The notes under the pieces are model-generated. The model saw only the letters and a program-made list of their open reading frames with translations. It made no database searches and had not been told where the DNA came from. A stretch of 64,000 nucleotides of DNA from Anaerolineales bacterium. Its GTDB lineage: Bacteria; Chloroflexota; Anaerolineae; Anaerolineales; UBA6663. The stretch covers positions 38,993-102,992 of the forward strand of contig JADZEK010000005.1 in the NCBI GenBank assembly GCA_020850595.1, given 5' to 3'. Made by a program: the position numbers and the translations under genes. The stretch's first letter is position 1. Each line of letters begins with the position of its first letter. This document shows, piece by piece, positions 18,250 to 26,380 of the stretch.

Positions 18250-20124
18250 ATGCGAACCAAATCCAAAACGGCCCACTCGCAGCTCGCCCGCCTGGGCGGC
18301 CCCCCCGTGGGCACGGTCACGGCGCTGGGCGTGGCGCGCCAGGCCGGCGGCTATGTCGTCTTCGTCGGGTCGCGGGCCGGGCTGTTCCGCGCGGTTGCCG
18401 AGCCGGGCCGGCCGCCGGGGGCCTGGGAGCGTCTGGCCAACGCGCCGGTCGCCCTCCTGGCGCTGGCGGTGTCGCCGGCCTTCGCGCATGATCAACGCCT
18501 CGTGGCGGGCACGCTCACCGGCCTGCATTACTCCACCGACGGCGGCGAGACCTGGCGCGCCTCGGCCATGCCCATGACCGAGACCACCATCACCACCCTG
18601 GTCTGTTCGCCGCACTACCCCCAAGACAGCCTCATCTTGGCCGGCACGCTCGAAGACGGCGTCTACTACTCGCCCGACCGCGGCGCGCAATTCGTCGCCA
18701 AGAGCTTTGGCCTGCTCGACGCCTCGGTGCTTTCCATTGCCTTCTCGCCCGATTTCGCGCAGGATGCCACCGTCTTCCTCGGCGCCGAAACCACCGCCTA
18801 CTACAGCTACAACGGCGGCCTGGCCTGGAAAGACCTGCACTTCCCCAGCGAACTGGCCCCGGTGCTCAGCCTGGCTGTCTCGGCCGGCTTCGCCGCTGAT
18901 CGCACCCTCTACGCCGGCACCGAGCAGCACGGCCTGCACGTCAGCGCCGACGCCGGGCAGACCTGGCAGCCGCTGCCCCTGCCCGCCGCGACGGTGAACG
19001 CCCTGGCCGCGGCCCCCGGTGAACTGCTGGCGGCCACCGAAGCCGGCCTGCTGCGCTCCACCGACGGCGGCCACACCTGGGCCGCCTGGCTCGACCGGCC
19101 CAATGTGGTCGGCCTGGCCGCCGCGCCCGATGTGAGCGTGGCAGGCGCGGTCGAGCAGGGCGTCTGGCTGGCGGAGGGCCGTGAGGCCTGGCATGCCCTG
19201 CCGGGCCTCTCGGCGCGCTCCATGCTCGGCTTGGCCCTTGCCCCCAACTACGATCGCCGGCCCGTGGCCTTCATGTACGGCCCGCAAGAAGGCCTATGGC
19301 GCACGACCGACGGCGGGCAGACCTGGGCTAGCCTGGAAGACAAACTGCCCAGCCTCGACATCGCGGCGCTGGCCATCTCGCCCAAGTTCGCCCAAGACCA
19401 GATCGTCGTGGCAGCCGCGCTGGAGGGGCTGTCGCTGAGCGCCGACGGCGGCGACACCTGGGAAAAGCGCGCCGACCCGCCCGCCGACCTCGTCGCCTAC
19501 TCACCCGGCGGGCAACTGCTGCTGGCGAGCTTCCCGGCCGCCGGGCTGCGCGCCAGCGTGGACCACGGCCAGAACTGGCTGCCCTTCCCCGGCCCGTGGG
19601 ATCAGGCCGGCAAGCTGGCGGCGCTGGCCGTAAGTGACACCGGCCACTTCTATATTGCCTACCTCGAAGGCGTGGGCGAGAGCCTGGCGCTCTACCACGG
19701 CCAGCCCAAGCAATTGGAGAAGGCGCTCACCGAGCCGGTGGCCCGCAATGCGGTTGTGCTGTTGCACGTCCCCGCTGAGCCGGCCGCCGAGCGCCCCTGG
19801 TACCTGGCCGTGGGCCATCAGGTCTGGCGGCTGAGCGCCCGCGCCCAGGGCCGCGCCCCGGCCGCCGTGGCCGTGTTCGACCCCGCTGAGCACCGCGAGA
19901 CGCTCATCACGCTCACCGGCGGCGCGGGGCCGAATGGCCCGCTGCTGCTGGCCGGCACCGGCCGCCGCCTGTTCCAATCTACCGACGGCGGCGAGACCTG
20001 GGCCGAAGCCTTCAATTTCGGCCAGGACCGCGCCGTATCGGTGACGCTCTCGCCTGCCTTTGCTGCCGACCGCACCATCTACGTGCTGCTGCTGGGCGGC
20101 TCCCTGTGCCGCCTGAAGTTATAA
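18250..20124 (+). CDS. Asp-box (BNR) beta-propeller protein
   Basis: 624 residues with about nine Asp-box motifs of the S-x-D-x-G-x-T-W type, for example STDGGETW (twice), SADAGQTW, STDGGHTW, TTDGGQTW and SADGGDTW. Their spacing gives one or two beta-propellers like sortilin/VPS10 or Ycf48-type folds. There is no signal peptide or membrane helix, so it should be cytosolic. Asp-box propellers are usually binding platforms, and no sialidase catalytic residues are evident. The 9-nt gap to the Hsp60-like gene and the shared promoter point to a common function, possibly a substrate-binding or assembly partner for the modified chaperonin. That link is inference. Confidence 0.8.
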   Translation: MRTKSKTAHSQLARLGGPPVGTVTALGVARQAGGYVVFVGSRAGLFRAVAEPGRPPGAWERLANAPVALLALAVSPAFAHDQRLVAGTLTGLHYSTDGGETWRASAMPMTETTITTLVCSPHYPQDSLILAGTLEDGVYYSPDRGAQFVAKSFGLLDASVLSIAFSPDFAQDATVFLGAETTAYYSYNGGLAWKDLHFPSELAPVLSLAVSAGFAADRTLYAGTEQHGLHVSADAGQTWQPLPLPAATVNALAAAPGELLAATEAGLLRSTDGGHTWAAWLDRPNVVGLAAAPDVSVAGAVEQGVWLAEGREAWHALPGLSARSMLGLALAPNYDRRPVAFMYGPQEGLWRTTDGGQTWASLEDKLPSLDIAALAISPKFAQDQIVVAAALEGLSLSADGGDTWEKRADPPADLVAYSPGGQLLLASFPAAGLRASVDHGQNWLPFPGPWDQAGKLAALAVSDTGHFYIAYLEGVGESLALYHGQPKQLEKALTEPVARNAVVLLHVPAEPAAERPWYLAVGHQVWRLSARAQGRAPAAVAVFDPAEHRETLITLTGGAGPNGPLLLAGTGRRLFQSTDGGETWAEAFNFGQDRAVSVTLSPAFAADRTIYVLLLGGSLCRLKL

Positions 20125-20154
20125 CTCGCTCTGCGCCGCTGGCCGCTTTCGGCG

Positions 20155-20160
20155 TATAAT
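20155..20160 (+). promoter_or_regulatory. Possible -10 box upstream of the lactonase gene
   Basis: A perfect TATAAT 30 nt after the preceding stop, with no convincing -35 at the right distance. It is followed by a hairpin at 20190-20220. It may be an activator-dependent promoter for the lactonase-UxuA-MFS genes. Confidence 0.35.
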
Positions 20161-20189
20161 GCGCGCATGGTGTTCTGATCCAACCGATC

Positions 20190-20220
20190 ACGGGCCGCGG
20201 GCGTGCTTGCCCCGGCCCGT
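20190..20220 (+). terminator. GC-rich hairpin between the propeller and lactonase genes
   Basis: The arms 20190-20197 and 20213-20220 pair perfectly, and the stem continues inward after a one-base bulge (199-202 with 209-212). No T run follows. It may be a terminator for the Hsp60-like operon that needs Rho, or a leader hairpin of the lactonase mRNA. Confidence 0.45.
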
Positions 20221-20309
20221 TGGCCTACCTGCCCGTTGCTGCCCCGCCGCCCGCGCGCGGCGACTCTAACACCGTCGTTCGGCCTCTACCCCACAGCGAG
20301 CCAACCCAC

Positions 20310-21416
20310 ATGCCTGATTCTGCTCTGCCCTATTGGGTTCTTGTTGGCACATACACCCAGGGTGGTTTTGCCACCGGGCCATCGCAAGGCGTCTACGTCT
20401 ACCGCCTGGACCCGGCCGACGGCACCCTCACCTATGTAGGCTTCGGCGACCCCGGCCCTAACCCGTCGTTCCTGGCTGTGCACCCCTCCGGCCGGTTCGT
20501 CTACACCGTCAACGAGGTTGATAACTTCGGCGGCCGGCGCAGCGGCGGCGTGACGGCCTTTGCCTTTGACCGCCAGACCGGCGCGCTCACCCGCCTGAAC
20601 CAGGAGAGCGCTCACGGCACGGTCAGTTGCCACATCAGCGTAGACCCCGCGGGCCGCTTCGCCCTGGCGGCCAACTACGGCAGCGGCGACACGCTGGTCA
20701 TCCCCATCCGCGCCGACGGCACGCTCGGCCCGGCGGCCCAGATCGTAGACCACGTGAGCCTCGTGCCGGGGGCCGCGCCCGACACCTCGCACGCGCACTC
20801 CGCCAACCTCGCGCCCGACGGCCGCTTCGTCCTCGTGGCCGACCTGGGGCTAGACCGCGTGATGATCTACGCCTACAACGCCGCCACCGGCCACCTGAGC
20901 CTGAACCCCAACCAGCCCTGGTACGAGACGGCCAAGGGCGCCGGCCCGCGCCACTTGGACTTTCATCCCAGCGGTCGCTACGTCTACGTCATCAACGAGC
21001 TGAACTCCACGTTGACGGCCCTGGCCTACGACCCAGATCGCGGCCTGCTGACCGAACTGCAAACCCTCTCCACGCTCCCGGCGGGCTACAGCGGCGGCAA
21101 CAGCTGCGCCGATGTTCATGTCTCACCCGACGGGCGCTTTGTCTATGGCTCCAACCGCGGCCACGACAGCCTGGCGGCATTCAGCATTGACCCGGCCACC
21201 GGCCTGCTCACCTTGGCGGCCCACACCTCCACCGCAGGCCGCACGCCCCGCAACTTCAACCTCGACCCCACCGGGCGTTTTGTCTACGTGGGCAATCAGG
21301 ACACCGCTCAAATTGTTGTCTTTCGCCGCGACGCCGCCACCGGCGCGCTGACCCTGACCGGCCAGGTGCTCGACGTGCCCTCGCCGGTCTGCATCAAATT
21401 CCTGGCGGCGGCTTGA
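20310..21416 (+). CDS. Lactonase, seven-bladed beta-propeller family (6-phosphogluconolactonase YbhE/Pgl-like)
   Basis: 368 residues from the ATG at 20310, which leads directly into WVLVGTYTQGG, the typical first strand. Repeated blades carry FLAVHPSGRFVYTVNE, HISVDPAGRF, LDFHPSGRYVYVINE and NFNLDPTGRFVYVGNQ, which is the classic pattern of this family. Members hydrolyse sugar lactones to the acids, and the best-known one acts on 6-phosphogluconolactone. Its gene precedes a UxuA gene by 31 nt. A role opening an aldonolactone made by the sugar dehydrogenases of the region is plausible. No signal peptide is seen. Confidence 0.88.
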   Translation: MPDSALPYWVLVGTYTQGGFATGPSQGVYVYRLDPADGTLTYVGFGDPGPNPSFLAVHPSGRFVYTVNEVDNFGGRRSGGVTAFAFDRQTGALTRLNQESAHGTVSCHISVDPAGRFALAANYGSGDTLVIPIRADGTLGPAAQIVDHVSLVPGAAPDTSHAHSANLAPDGRFVLVADLGLDRVMIYAYNAATGHLSLNPNQPWYETAKGAGPRHLDFHPSGRYVYVINELNSTLTALAYDPDRGLLTELQTLSTLPAGYSGGNSCADVHVSPDGRFVYGSNRGHDSLAAFSIDPATGLLTLAAHTSTAGRTPRNFNLDPTGRFVYVGNQDTAQIVVFRRDAATGALTLTGQVLDVPSPVCIKFLAAA

Positions 21417-21447
21417 GCCGTCCGCGCCTGTTGGCTGGAGGCCGACT

Positions 21448-22440
21448 ATGATCAAGATCGCTGAAATTCTGCCCGGACACCCCACGCCGCTGTGGAACCT
21501 GGTGAAGCAGTGCGGCATTACCCACGTGGTCGGTGTCATGGACCTGACGCGCGGCCTGGACGGCGGCCCCGAAGACAAGCCCTGGAGCTACACCCGCCTG
21601 CTGGCGCTGCGCCAGTCTTACGCCGGCGCCGGGCTGACGCTGGACGTGCTCGAAAGCCGTCCGCCGATGGACCAAATTAAGCTCGGTCTGCCGGGCCGCG
21701 ACGCCCAGATCGCGGACGTGTGCGACCTGCTGCGCAACATGGGCAAGGTTGGCATCCCCGTGTGGTGTTACGAGTGGATGCCGGTGTTCAACTGGCTGCG
21801 CACCTCGGTAGACGCGCCCGCCCGGGGTGGGGCGCTGGCGACGGCCTTCGACAACGCCGCCATGGCGGGTCAGCCTGCCACCGAGTATGGCACTGTGACC
21901 GAAGACCAACTCTGGGAAAACCTGAGCTACTTCCTTCAGCGCGTGGTGCCGGTGGCCGAGGCGGCCGGCGTGAAGCTCGCCATGCACCCCGACGACCCGC
22001 CGCTCTCGCCCATTCGCGGGCTGGGGCGCATCATGCGCAGCGTGGACAACTTCCAGCGCCTGATTGACACCGTGCCCAGCCCCGTCAACGGCGTCACCCT
22101 GTGCCAGGGCAACTTCACGCTCATGACCAACGATCTGCCCGCCGTCATCCGCGCCTTCGGGCGGCAGAACAAGATCTTCTTCGTCCACCTGCGCGACGTG
22201 CGCGGCGTGCCCTCCAAGTTCGTCGAGACCTTCCACGACGAAGGCCAGACCGACATGCTGGCCTGTATGCAGGCTTATGCCGACATCGGCTTTGAGGGCG
22301 TGCTGCGCCCCGACCACGTGCCCACCATGGAAGGCGACAGCAACGCCGACCCGGCCTACTCCTCCATCGGCCGGCTGTTCGCCATCGGCTACATCAAGGG
22401 CCTGCGCGAAGCAGTCTACGGCAAAGCCGCCGTCGAGTAA
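21448..22440 (+). CDS. uxuA: Mannonate dehydratase family protein (UxuA), copy 2
   Basis: 330 residues from the ATG at 21448, with a GGAGG ribosome-binding site 6 nt upstream. The UxuA metal ligands are intact: His in AMHPDDPP, Cys in LCQGN, His in FVHLRDVRG and Asp in LRPDH. The expected reaction is D-mannonate to 2-keto-3-deoxygluconate. It is shorter than copy 1 at 11368-12474 and lies in a different operon with a lactonase and an MFS carrier. This suggests either a separate inducer or a related but distinct aldonate. Confidence 0.83.
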   Translation: MIKIAEILPGHPTPLWNLVKQCGITHVVGVMDLTRGLDGGPEDKPWSYTRLLALRQSYAGAGLTLDVLESRPPMDQIKLGLPGRDAQIADVCDLLRNMGKVGIPVWCYEWMPVFNWLRTSVDAPARGGALATAFDNAAMAGQPATEYGTVTEDQLWENLSYFLQRVVPVAEAAGVKLAMHPDDPPLSPIRGLGRIMRSVDNFQRLIDTVPSPVNGVTLCQGNFTLMTNDLPAVIRAFGRQNKIFFVHLRDVRGVPSKFVETFHDEGQTDMLACMQAYADIGFEGVLRPDHVPTMEGDSNADPAYSSIGRLFAIGYIKGLREAVYGKAAVE

Positions 22441-22472
22441 ATCGGTCGGCGGCCGGGCCGCCCGGACAGCCA

Positions 22473-23795
22473 ATGCAGCGCATTTCGCGATGGGTGCTGG
22501 GCGGCAGCGTAGACGCCAACGGCTGGTATCTCTGCCTGGAGATCTTCTGGTCGTCCATCTACGGCGTGGCCTCCGGCTTCACCACCGCGCTGGCCGTGCG
22601 CCTGGGCGCCAGTAACACCGCCATCTCCTGGATGACCTCCGGCGCGGCCCTGTCGGCGCTGCTCATCGTGCCGCTGGCGGGGCGTTTCCTCCAGCGGCGC
22701 GCCAAGCGGCGCCGGCTGATCTTGTTCGCCCTGTTCCTCAGCCGCGCCAGCGCCCTGCTGTTCATCGTCACCCCGCTGGTGCGCCAGTCGTCCGTGGCGC
22801 CCGGCCTGCTCGTCATCCTCATCAGCCTGCTGGCCACCGTGCCCATGCACGTCTTCAACGTCGGCTTTCCACCGTTTCTGTCGGAGGCCATCCCGCTGGC
22901 CGAGCGCGCCAAGGTCTTCGCCGCTCGCAATACGCTGGCGAGTGTCACCGGCATCTCCTTCAGCGTCATCTTCGGTTGGGCGTTGGTGGCCATGCCGTTC
23001 CCCCTCAACTATCAGGTCATGTTCTTCATCGGTTTCATCTTCGCCACGCTCAGCAGCTACTACCTGGCCCGGGTGCGGGTGGAAGAGCCGGCCCTCGCGC
23101 TGGAGCCGCCGCCCGCGCCCGTGCCGGCGGCCCCGGTCGCGCCGCGCCCGCCGCTGCGCCAGCGCCTCGGCAGCCTGTGGGCCGAGCTGCAAGCCGAGCG
23201 CGGCTTCGTGCGTTTTAACGTCAACACCTTCCTGCACGCGTTCGGCATGTGGATGGCCGGGCCGCTGTATACCCTCTACCTGCTGCGCGAGCTGGGCCTG
23301 GGCGAGAACTGGCTGGGCATCTTGGGCGCCGTCACCAGCGTCAGCGCCATCCTCGGCTACCAGGTCTGGCGGCGGGTCATCGAACGCTGGGGCGAGCCAA
23401 ACACCCTCAAGCTCACCATGCTGCTGCTAGGCGCCTACCCGCTGCTGCTGGGCCTGTCGGGCTGGCCGCCGGTGATCTTGCTGGCCGGCGCCGTGCATGG
23501 CCTGGTGTCGGCGGGGGTCAGCCTGGCGCACTTCAACACCCAGTTGCGCGTCCTGCCCCCCGCTAAGGGCCATGCCTTCACCGCCTTGAACATGACCTTC
23601 ATGAACAGCGGCATCATGGTCGCGCCGCTGATCGGCGTGGCGCTCGCCAACCGTTTCGGGTTGGGCGTCACCCTGGTCGCCTGCGGCTTGGTCGCTATCC
23701 TGGGGGCCACCAGCTTCTATCTCTGGCCGGTCGAAGCGCCCGCCCTGCGCCCCGGCGCCCGCGCCGCCGCCGATGCCTCGCCCGCCGCGAATTGA
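22473..23795 (+). CDS. Major facilitator superfamily transporter
   Basis: 440 residues with two halves of about five to six transmembrane helices each. They are joined by a Pro/Ala-rich cytoplasmic loop near residues 205-235 (PPPAPVPAAPVAPRPP). The loop between helices 2 and 3 is basic (RRAKRRR), as expected for MFS. The substrate is not evident; its position 32 nt after UxuA suggests uptake or export of a sugar acid or lactone. The last codons overlap the putative promoter of the next gene. Confidence 0.82.
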   Translation: MQRISRWVLGGSVDANGWYLCLEIFWSSIYGVASGFTTALAVRLGASNTAISWMTSGAALSALLIVPLAGRFLQRRAKRRRLILFALFLSRASALLFIVTPLVRQSSVAPGLLVILISLLATVPMHVFNVGFPPFLSEAIPLAERAKVFAARNTLASVTGISFSVIFGWALVAMPFPLNYQVMFFIGFIFATLSSYYLARVRVEEPALALEPPPAPVPAAPVAPRPPLRQRLGSLWAELQAERGFVRFNVNTFLHAFGMWMAGPLYTLYLLRELGLGENWLGILGAVTSVSAILGYQVWRRVIERWGEPNTLKLTMLLLGAYPLLLGLSGWPPVILLAGAVHGLVSAGVSLAHFNTQLRVLPPAKGHAFTALNMTFMNSGIMVAPLIGVALANRFGLGVTLVACGLVAILGATSFYLWPVEAPALRPGARAAADASPAAN

Positions 23796-23820
23796 CCCGC
23801 CGGCTGGATGGCGATACGAT
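23792..23820 (+). promoter_or_regulatory. Putative promoter of the PhyH-family gene
   Basis: A -35 TTGACC (23792-23797) overlapping the MFS stop codon, a 17-nt spacer and a -10 TACGAT (23815-23820). The ATG follows at 23853 after a GAGGA ribosome-binding site. Confidence 0.45.
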
Positions 23821-23852
23821 CATTCGTGTAACTAACCGCACCGAGGACCAAC

Positions 23853-24872
23853 ATGGCCGTCATTGAAGCCACCCCCGCAAAAACCTACGCCACTTACCGT
23901 GTCAGCGTGGATGAATACGTCCGCTTCCGCGAAAAAGGCTACCTGGTCGTCAAGGGCCTGGTGCCGCCGGACGATGTCGCCGAGATGAACGCGTTCATGG
24001 ATGACATGCTCGCCGGCCGCCGCGCCATCTCCGGCGCGCTGATCATGAAAGACCTGGGCCAAAAACCGGGCTCGCCCGGCGAGTGGCTGCGCGCCCACAT
24101 GCTGCACCGCCGCTCGCCCATCCACGAGCGTTTCCTGCTGCACCCGCGCACCCTCGACGTGCTGCAAGCCCTCATCGGCCCCGACCTCCTGGCGCTGCAA
24201 TCCATGCTCTTCTTCAAGCAGCCGGGCCAACCCGGCCAGGGCTACCACCAAGATGCCTACTACCTGCCCACCTTCCCCGACACGCTTTGCGGCGCGTGGC
24301 TGGCGCTGACCCCGGCCACCCGCCAGAACGGCTGCCTGTACTTCGCCGTTGGCTCGCAGAACGAGCCGGTCTACCCCGACCCCCGCGGCACCGGCCAGGC
24401 GCTGTCGCAAAACTTCAGTGACCTGGGCACCATCGAGCACCCCAGCGCCACCGACGAGAGCCTCAACGGCCTGAGCCGCGTGGTCAAGAAGTACGCCGGC
24501 CGTGCGGATGCCGTGGAAGCCGAACCCGGCGACGTGGTCTTCTTTGGCGGGCACGTCGTGCACTGGTCGTACACCAACCAGGCCGACTTCCCGCGCCGCA
24601 GCTATGTCGGCCACTACTGCAACGCCCGCTCGCTGGTGCTGTGGAACCACGGCGAACCCTGGGACGGCGACTCGGCCAACTACCTGCACATCCTGGCGCG
24701 CGGCCGCACGCACCTGCCCTACGCCCAGCCCCTGTTCGGCACGCCCTGCGCCGCCAACGCGCCCCAGGCCGCCCTAGACGTTGGCCCGCTCCAGCCCATG
24801 TCCATGATGGGCCTGGACGACGGCCTGATGGGTGCCTCGGAGCACCCCGCCCAGGAGCCAGAAGATCGCTAG
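23853..24872 (+). CDS. Phytanoyl-CoA dioxygenase (PhyH) family Fe(II)/2-oxoglutarate oxygenase
   Basis: 339 residues. The iron-binding facial triad is visible as His132 and Asp134 (GYHQDAYY) and His237 (GHVVHWS), with an Arg at 248/249 to hold 2-oxoglutarate. The length and motif spacing fit PhyH proteins that hydroxylate small molecules. The substrate is unknown. The gene may have its own promoter, and it ends just before a dispersed intergenic repeat. The neighbours are sugar-acid genes, so hydroxylation or oxidative demethylation of a carbohydrate derivative is one possibility, but nothing in the sequence proves it. Confidence 0.85.
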   Translation: MAVIEATPAKTYATYRVSVDEYVRFREKGYLVVKGLVPPDDVAEMNAFMDDMLAGRRAISGALIMKDLGQKPGSPGEWLRAHMLHRRSPIHERFLLHPRTLDVLQALIGPDLLALQSMLFFKQPGQPGQGYHQDAYYLPTFPDTLCGAWLALTPATRQNGCLYFAVGSQNEPVYPDPRGTGQALSQNFSDLGTIEHPSATDESLNGLSRVVKKYAGRADAVEAEPGDVVFFGGHVVHWSYTNQADFPRRSYVGHYCNARSLVLWNHGEPWDGDSANYLHILARGRTHLPYAQPLFGTPCAANAPQAALDVGPLQPMSMMGLDDGLMGASEHPAQEPEDR

Positions 24873-24881
24873 GCCCCGCCT

Positions 24882-24970
24882 GCCGCGGCGCTGCCTATTT
24901 CTGTAGAGGCGTAGCGTGCTACGCCCCGGGCTTGCTACAAGAGAAGCCAGGTAACTCAATTCGGCAGCCG
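24882..24970. repeat. Dispersed intergenic repeat, copy A
   Basis: About 85 bp that aligns with 62743-62830. Both copies share a GCCGCG.CGCTG start, an identical AGCGTGCTACGCCCCG core, and a TCAATTCGGC.. segment near the end. The core is an imperfect palindrome (GGCGTAGC then GCTACGCC). It lies between convergent genes and outside any reading frame. Confidence 0.7.
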
Positions 24971-25007
24971 CTATCAGCCCCGCCGGCGGCGCTGTCGCTG
25001 AAAACGT

Positions 25008-25040
25008 AACGGGCGGCCGGGAATGTCCCGGCCGCCCGTT
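25008..25040. terminator. Bidirectional intrinsic terminator
   Basis: A perfect 14-bp stem (25008-25021 with 25027-25040) and a 5-nt loop lie between the convergent PhyH (stop 24872) and aminotransferase (stop 25067) genes. An AAAACGTAA stretch on the left gives a T-rich tail on the minus strand. Confidence 0.78.
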
Positions 25041-25066
25041 TCTGTTGCGTCCAGATCAGCCGGCGC

Positions 25067-26239
25067 CTACCCGCAGATCTCGTCCAGCGCCGCCATCAGG
25101 GTGTCAATGTCCTGCGTCGAGTTGAAGTGCGCCGTGGCGACGCGCATGGCATTGTAGTGCGGAACAACGCGGGTATAAATCTTCTTCTGTTCGCGCAGCA
25201 TGTTAGCGACCTGCTGCGCCTCGTGCTCCTCAATGACGAACGAAGTCAGCCCCGACGACTGCTCGAAGGCGACCGGCGAGAGCAGCTTGAGGTACGGGCG
25301 CTCCAGGATGCGGGCCTTGAGGTAGTCGTTGAGCGTGTGAACGTGCCGGTACACGTTGTCCCAGCCCAGCCCCTCGAACCAATCCAGCGCCGCGCCCAGC
25401 CCGGCCGTGCCCGACCAGGCGCGCGTGCCGAACTCGAAGCGCTGCCCGCTGTGGAACGGCTCGCCGTACCCGGCGGGCACGTCCACCTTCTCCAGCGACC
25501 CGGCCCCCACGTGGGCGGGCGACAGCAACTCCAGCTTCTCGCGCTTGCCGTAGAAGAAGCCGGTGCCCTTGGGGCCGCTCAGCCACTTGTGGCCGTTGGA
25601 GGTGTAAAAGTCGCAGCCGATCTCCTGCACGTCAATCGGAATGGCCCCCGACACCTGCGCGCCGTCCAGCAGGCTCAGCACGTTGTGCTCGGCCGCCCAT
25701 TGGCAAATGGCCTTCACCGGCAGGCGCGTGCCCGTCTCGCACGTCACAAAACTCATCGCCACCAGCCGCGTCTTGGGCGAGTAGGCCTCGTTCAGCCGCG
25801 CCAGCATCACGTCTGCCTCCGGCGACACCACCAGGCGCTTAAAATTCAAGCCCCGGTGCGTGTGCAGGTAGCTCAACGGGTGGTTCAGCGCCTCGTGTTC
25901 CTCATCCGTGGTGATGACCTCATCGCCCGGCTGCCAATCTAGCCCGGCCAGCACCAGGTTGATGCCGTCGGTGGCGTTGCGCGTGAAGGCGATCTCCTCC
26001 GGCCCGGCCGCGCCGATCAGCTTGGCCAGGCGGGCGCGGGTGTCTTCAGTCCCCTTCCCCGACCGGCCGCCCGCGGCCACACCGCGTGTCTCGAAATCCG
26101 TCAGCATGGCTTGAAACTCAGCAAAGGCGCTCTGCGGCATAATGCCGTAGGTGCCCACATTCAGGTACACAACTTCCTTCAAAACCGGGTATGCGTCACG
26201 AACCTGCTCGCTCAGCAAGCCCGCTGCTTCGGTGCCCAT
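25067..26239 (-). CDS. Class V aminotransferase (cysteine desulfurase / isopenicillin N epimerase-like PLP enzyme)
   Basis: 390 residues with a fold type I PLP signature. Lys218 in SNGHKWLSGPKG binds PLP, Asp192 in LLDGAQ contacts the cofactor nitrogen, and RNATDGINLVL (about residues 87-97) is the small-domain helix. The ATG is preceded by AAGGAGAA at good spacing. There is no catalytic Cys loop typical of NifS/IscS and no isc/suf context. Members of this branch include epimerases, selenocysteine lyase-like and amino-sugar enzymes. The specific reaction is undetermined. Confidence 0.85.
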   Translation of the reverse strand: MGTEAAGLLSEQVRDAYPVLKEVVYLNVGTYGIMPQSAFAEFQAMLTDFETRGVAAGGRSGKGTEDTRARLAKLIGAAGPEEIAFTRNATDGINLVLAGLDWQPGDEVITTDEEHEALNHPLSYLHTHRGLNFKRLVVSPEADVMLARLNEAYSPKTRLVAMSFVTCETGTRLPVKAICQWAAEHNVLSLLDGAQVSGAIPIDVQEIGCDFYTSNGHKWLSGPKGTGFFYGKREKLELLSPAHVGAGSLEKVDVPAGYGEPFHSGQRFEFGTRAWSGTAGLGAALDWFEGLGWDNVYRHVHTLNDYLKARILERPYLKLLSPVAFEQSSGLTSFVIEEHEAQQVANMLREQKKIYTRVVPHYNAMRVATAHFNSTQDIDTLMAALDEICG

Positions 26240-26380
26240 AGGTTCTCCTTCGGCGGGGGTAAAATTGTCCTGCGCACTCTAACACCGCCCCCGCCGTTGG
26301 TCAATGTGCCAAAGACCACCCCCCGCCGGCTATGTTACACTGAGGCGCACCCACTCCCGCCCAATTCGCCAACGCCGGAT

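Noticed and set aside
17569..19287. Long minus-strand frame across the Hsp60-like and propeller genes
   Set aside because: It crosses a gene boundary and has Gly/Gln/Arg-rich composition, whereas both plus-strand genes have strong motifs.
20167..20178. Three-codon mini-frame (Met-Val-Phe) right after a TATAAT box
   Set aside because: Too short to support, no ribosome-binding site, and it would be almost at the transcription start.
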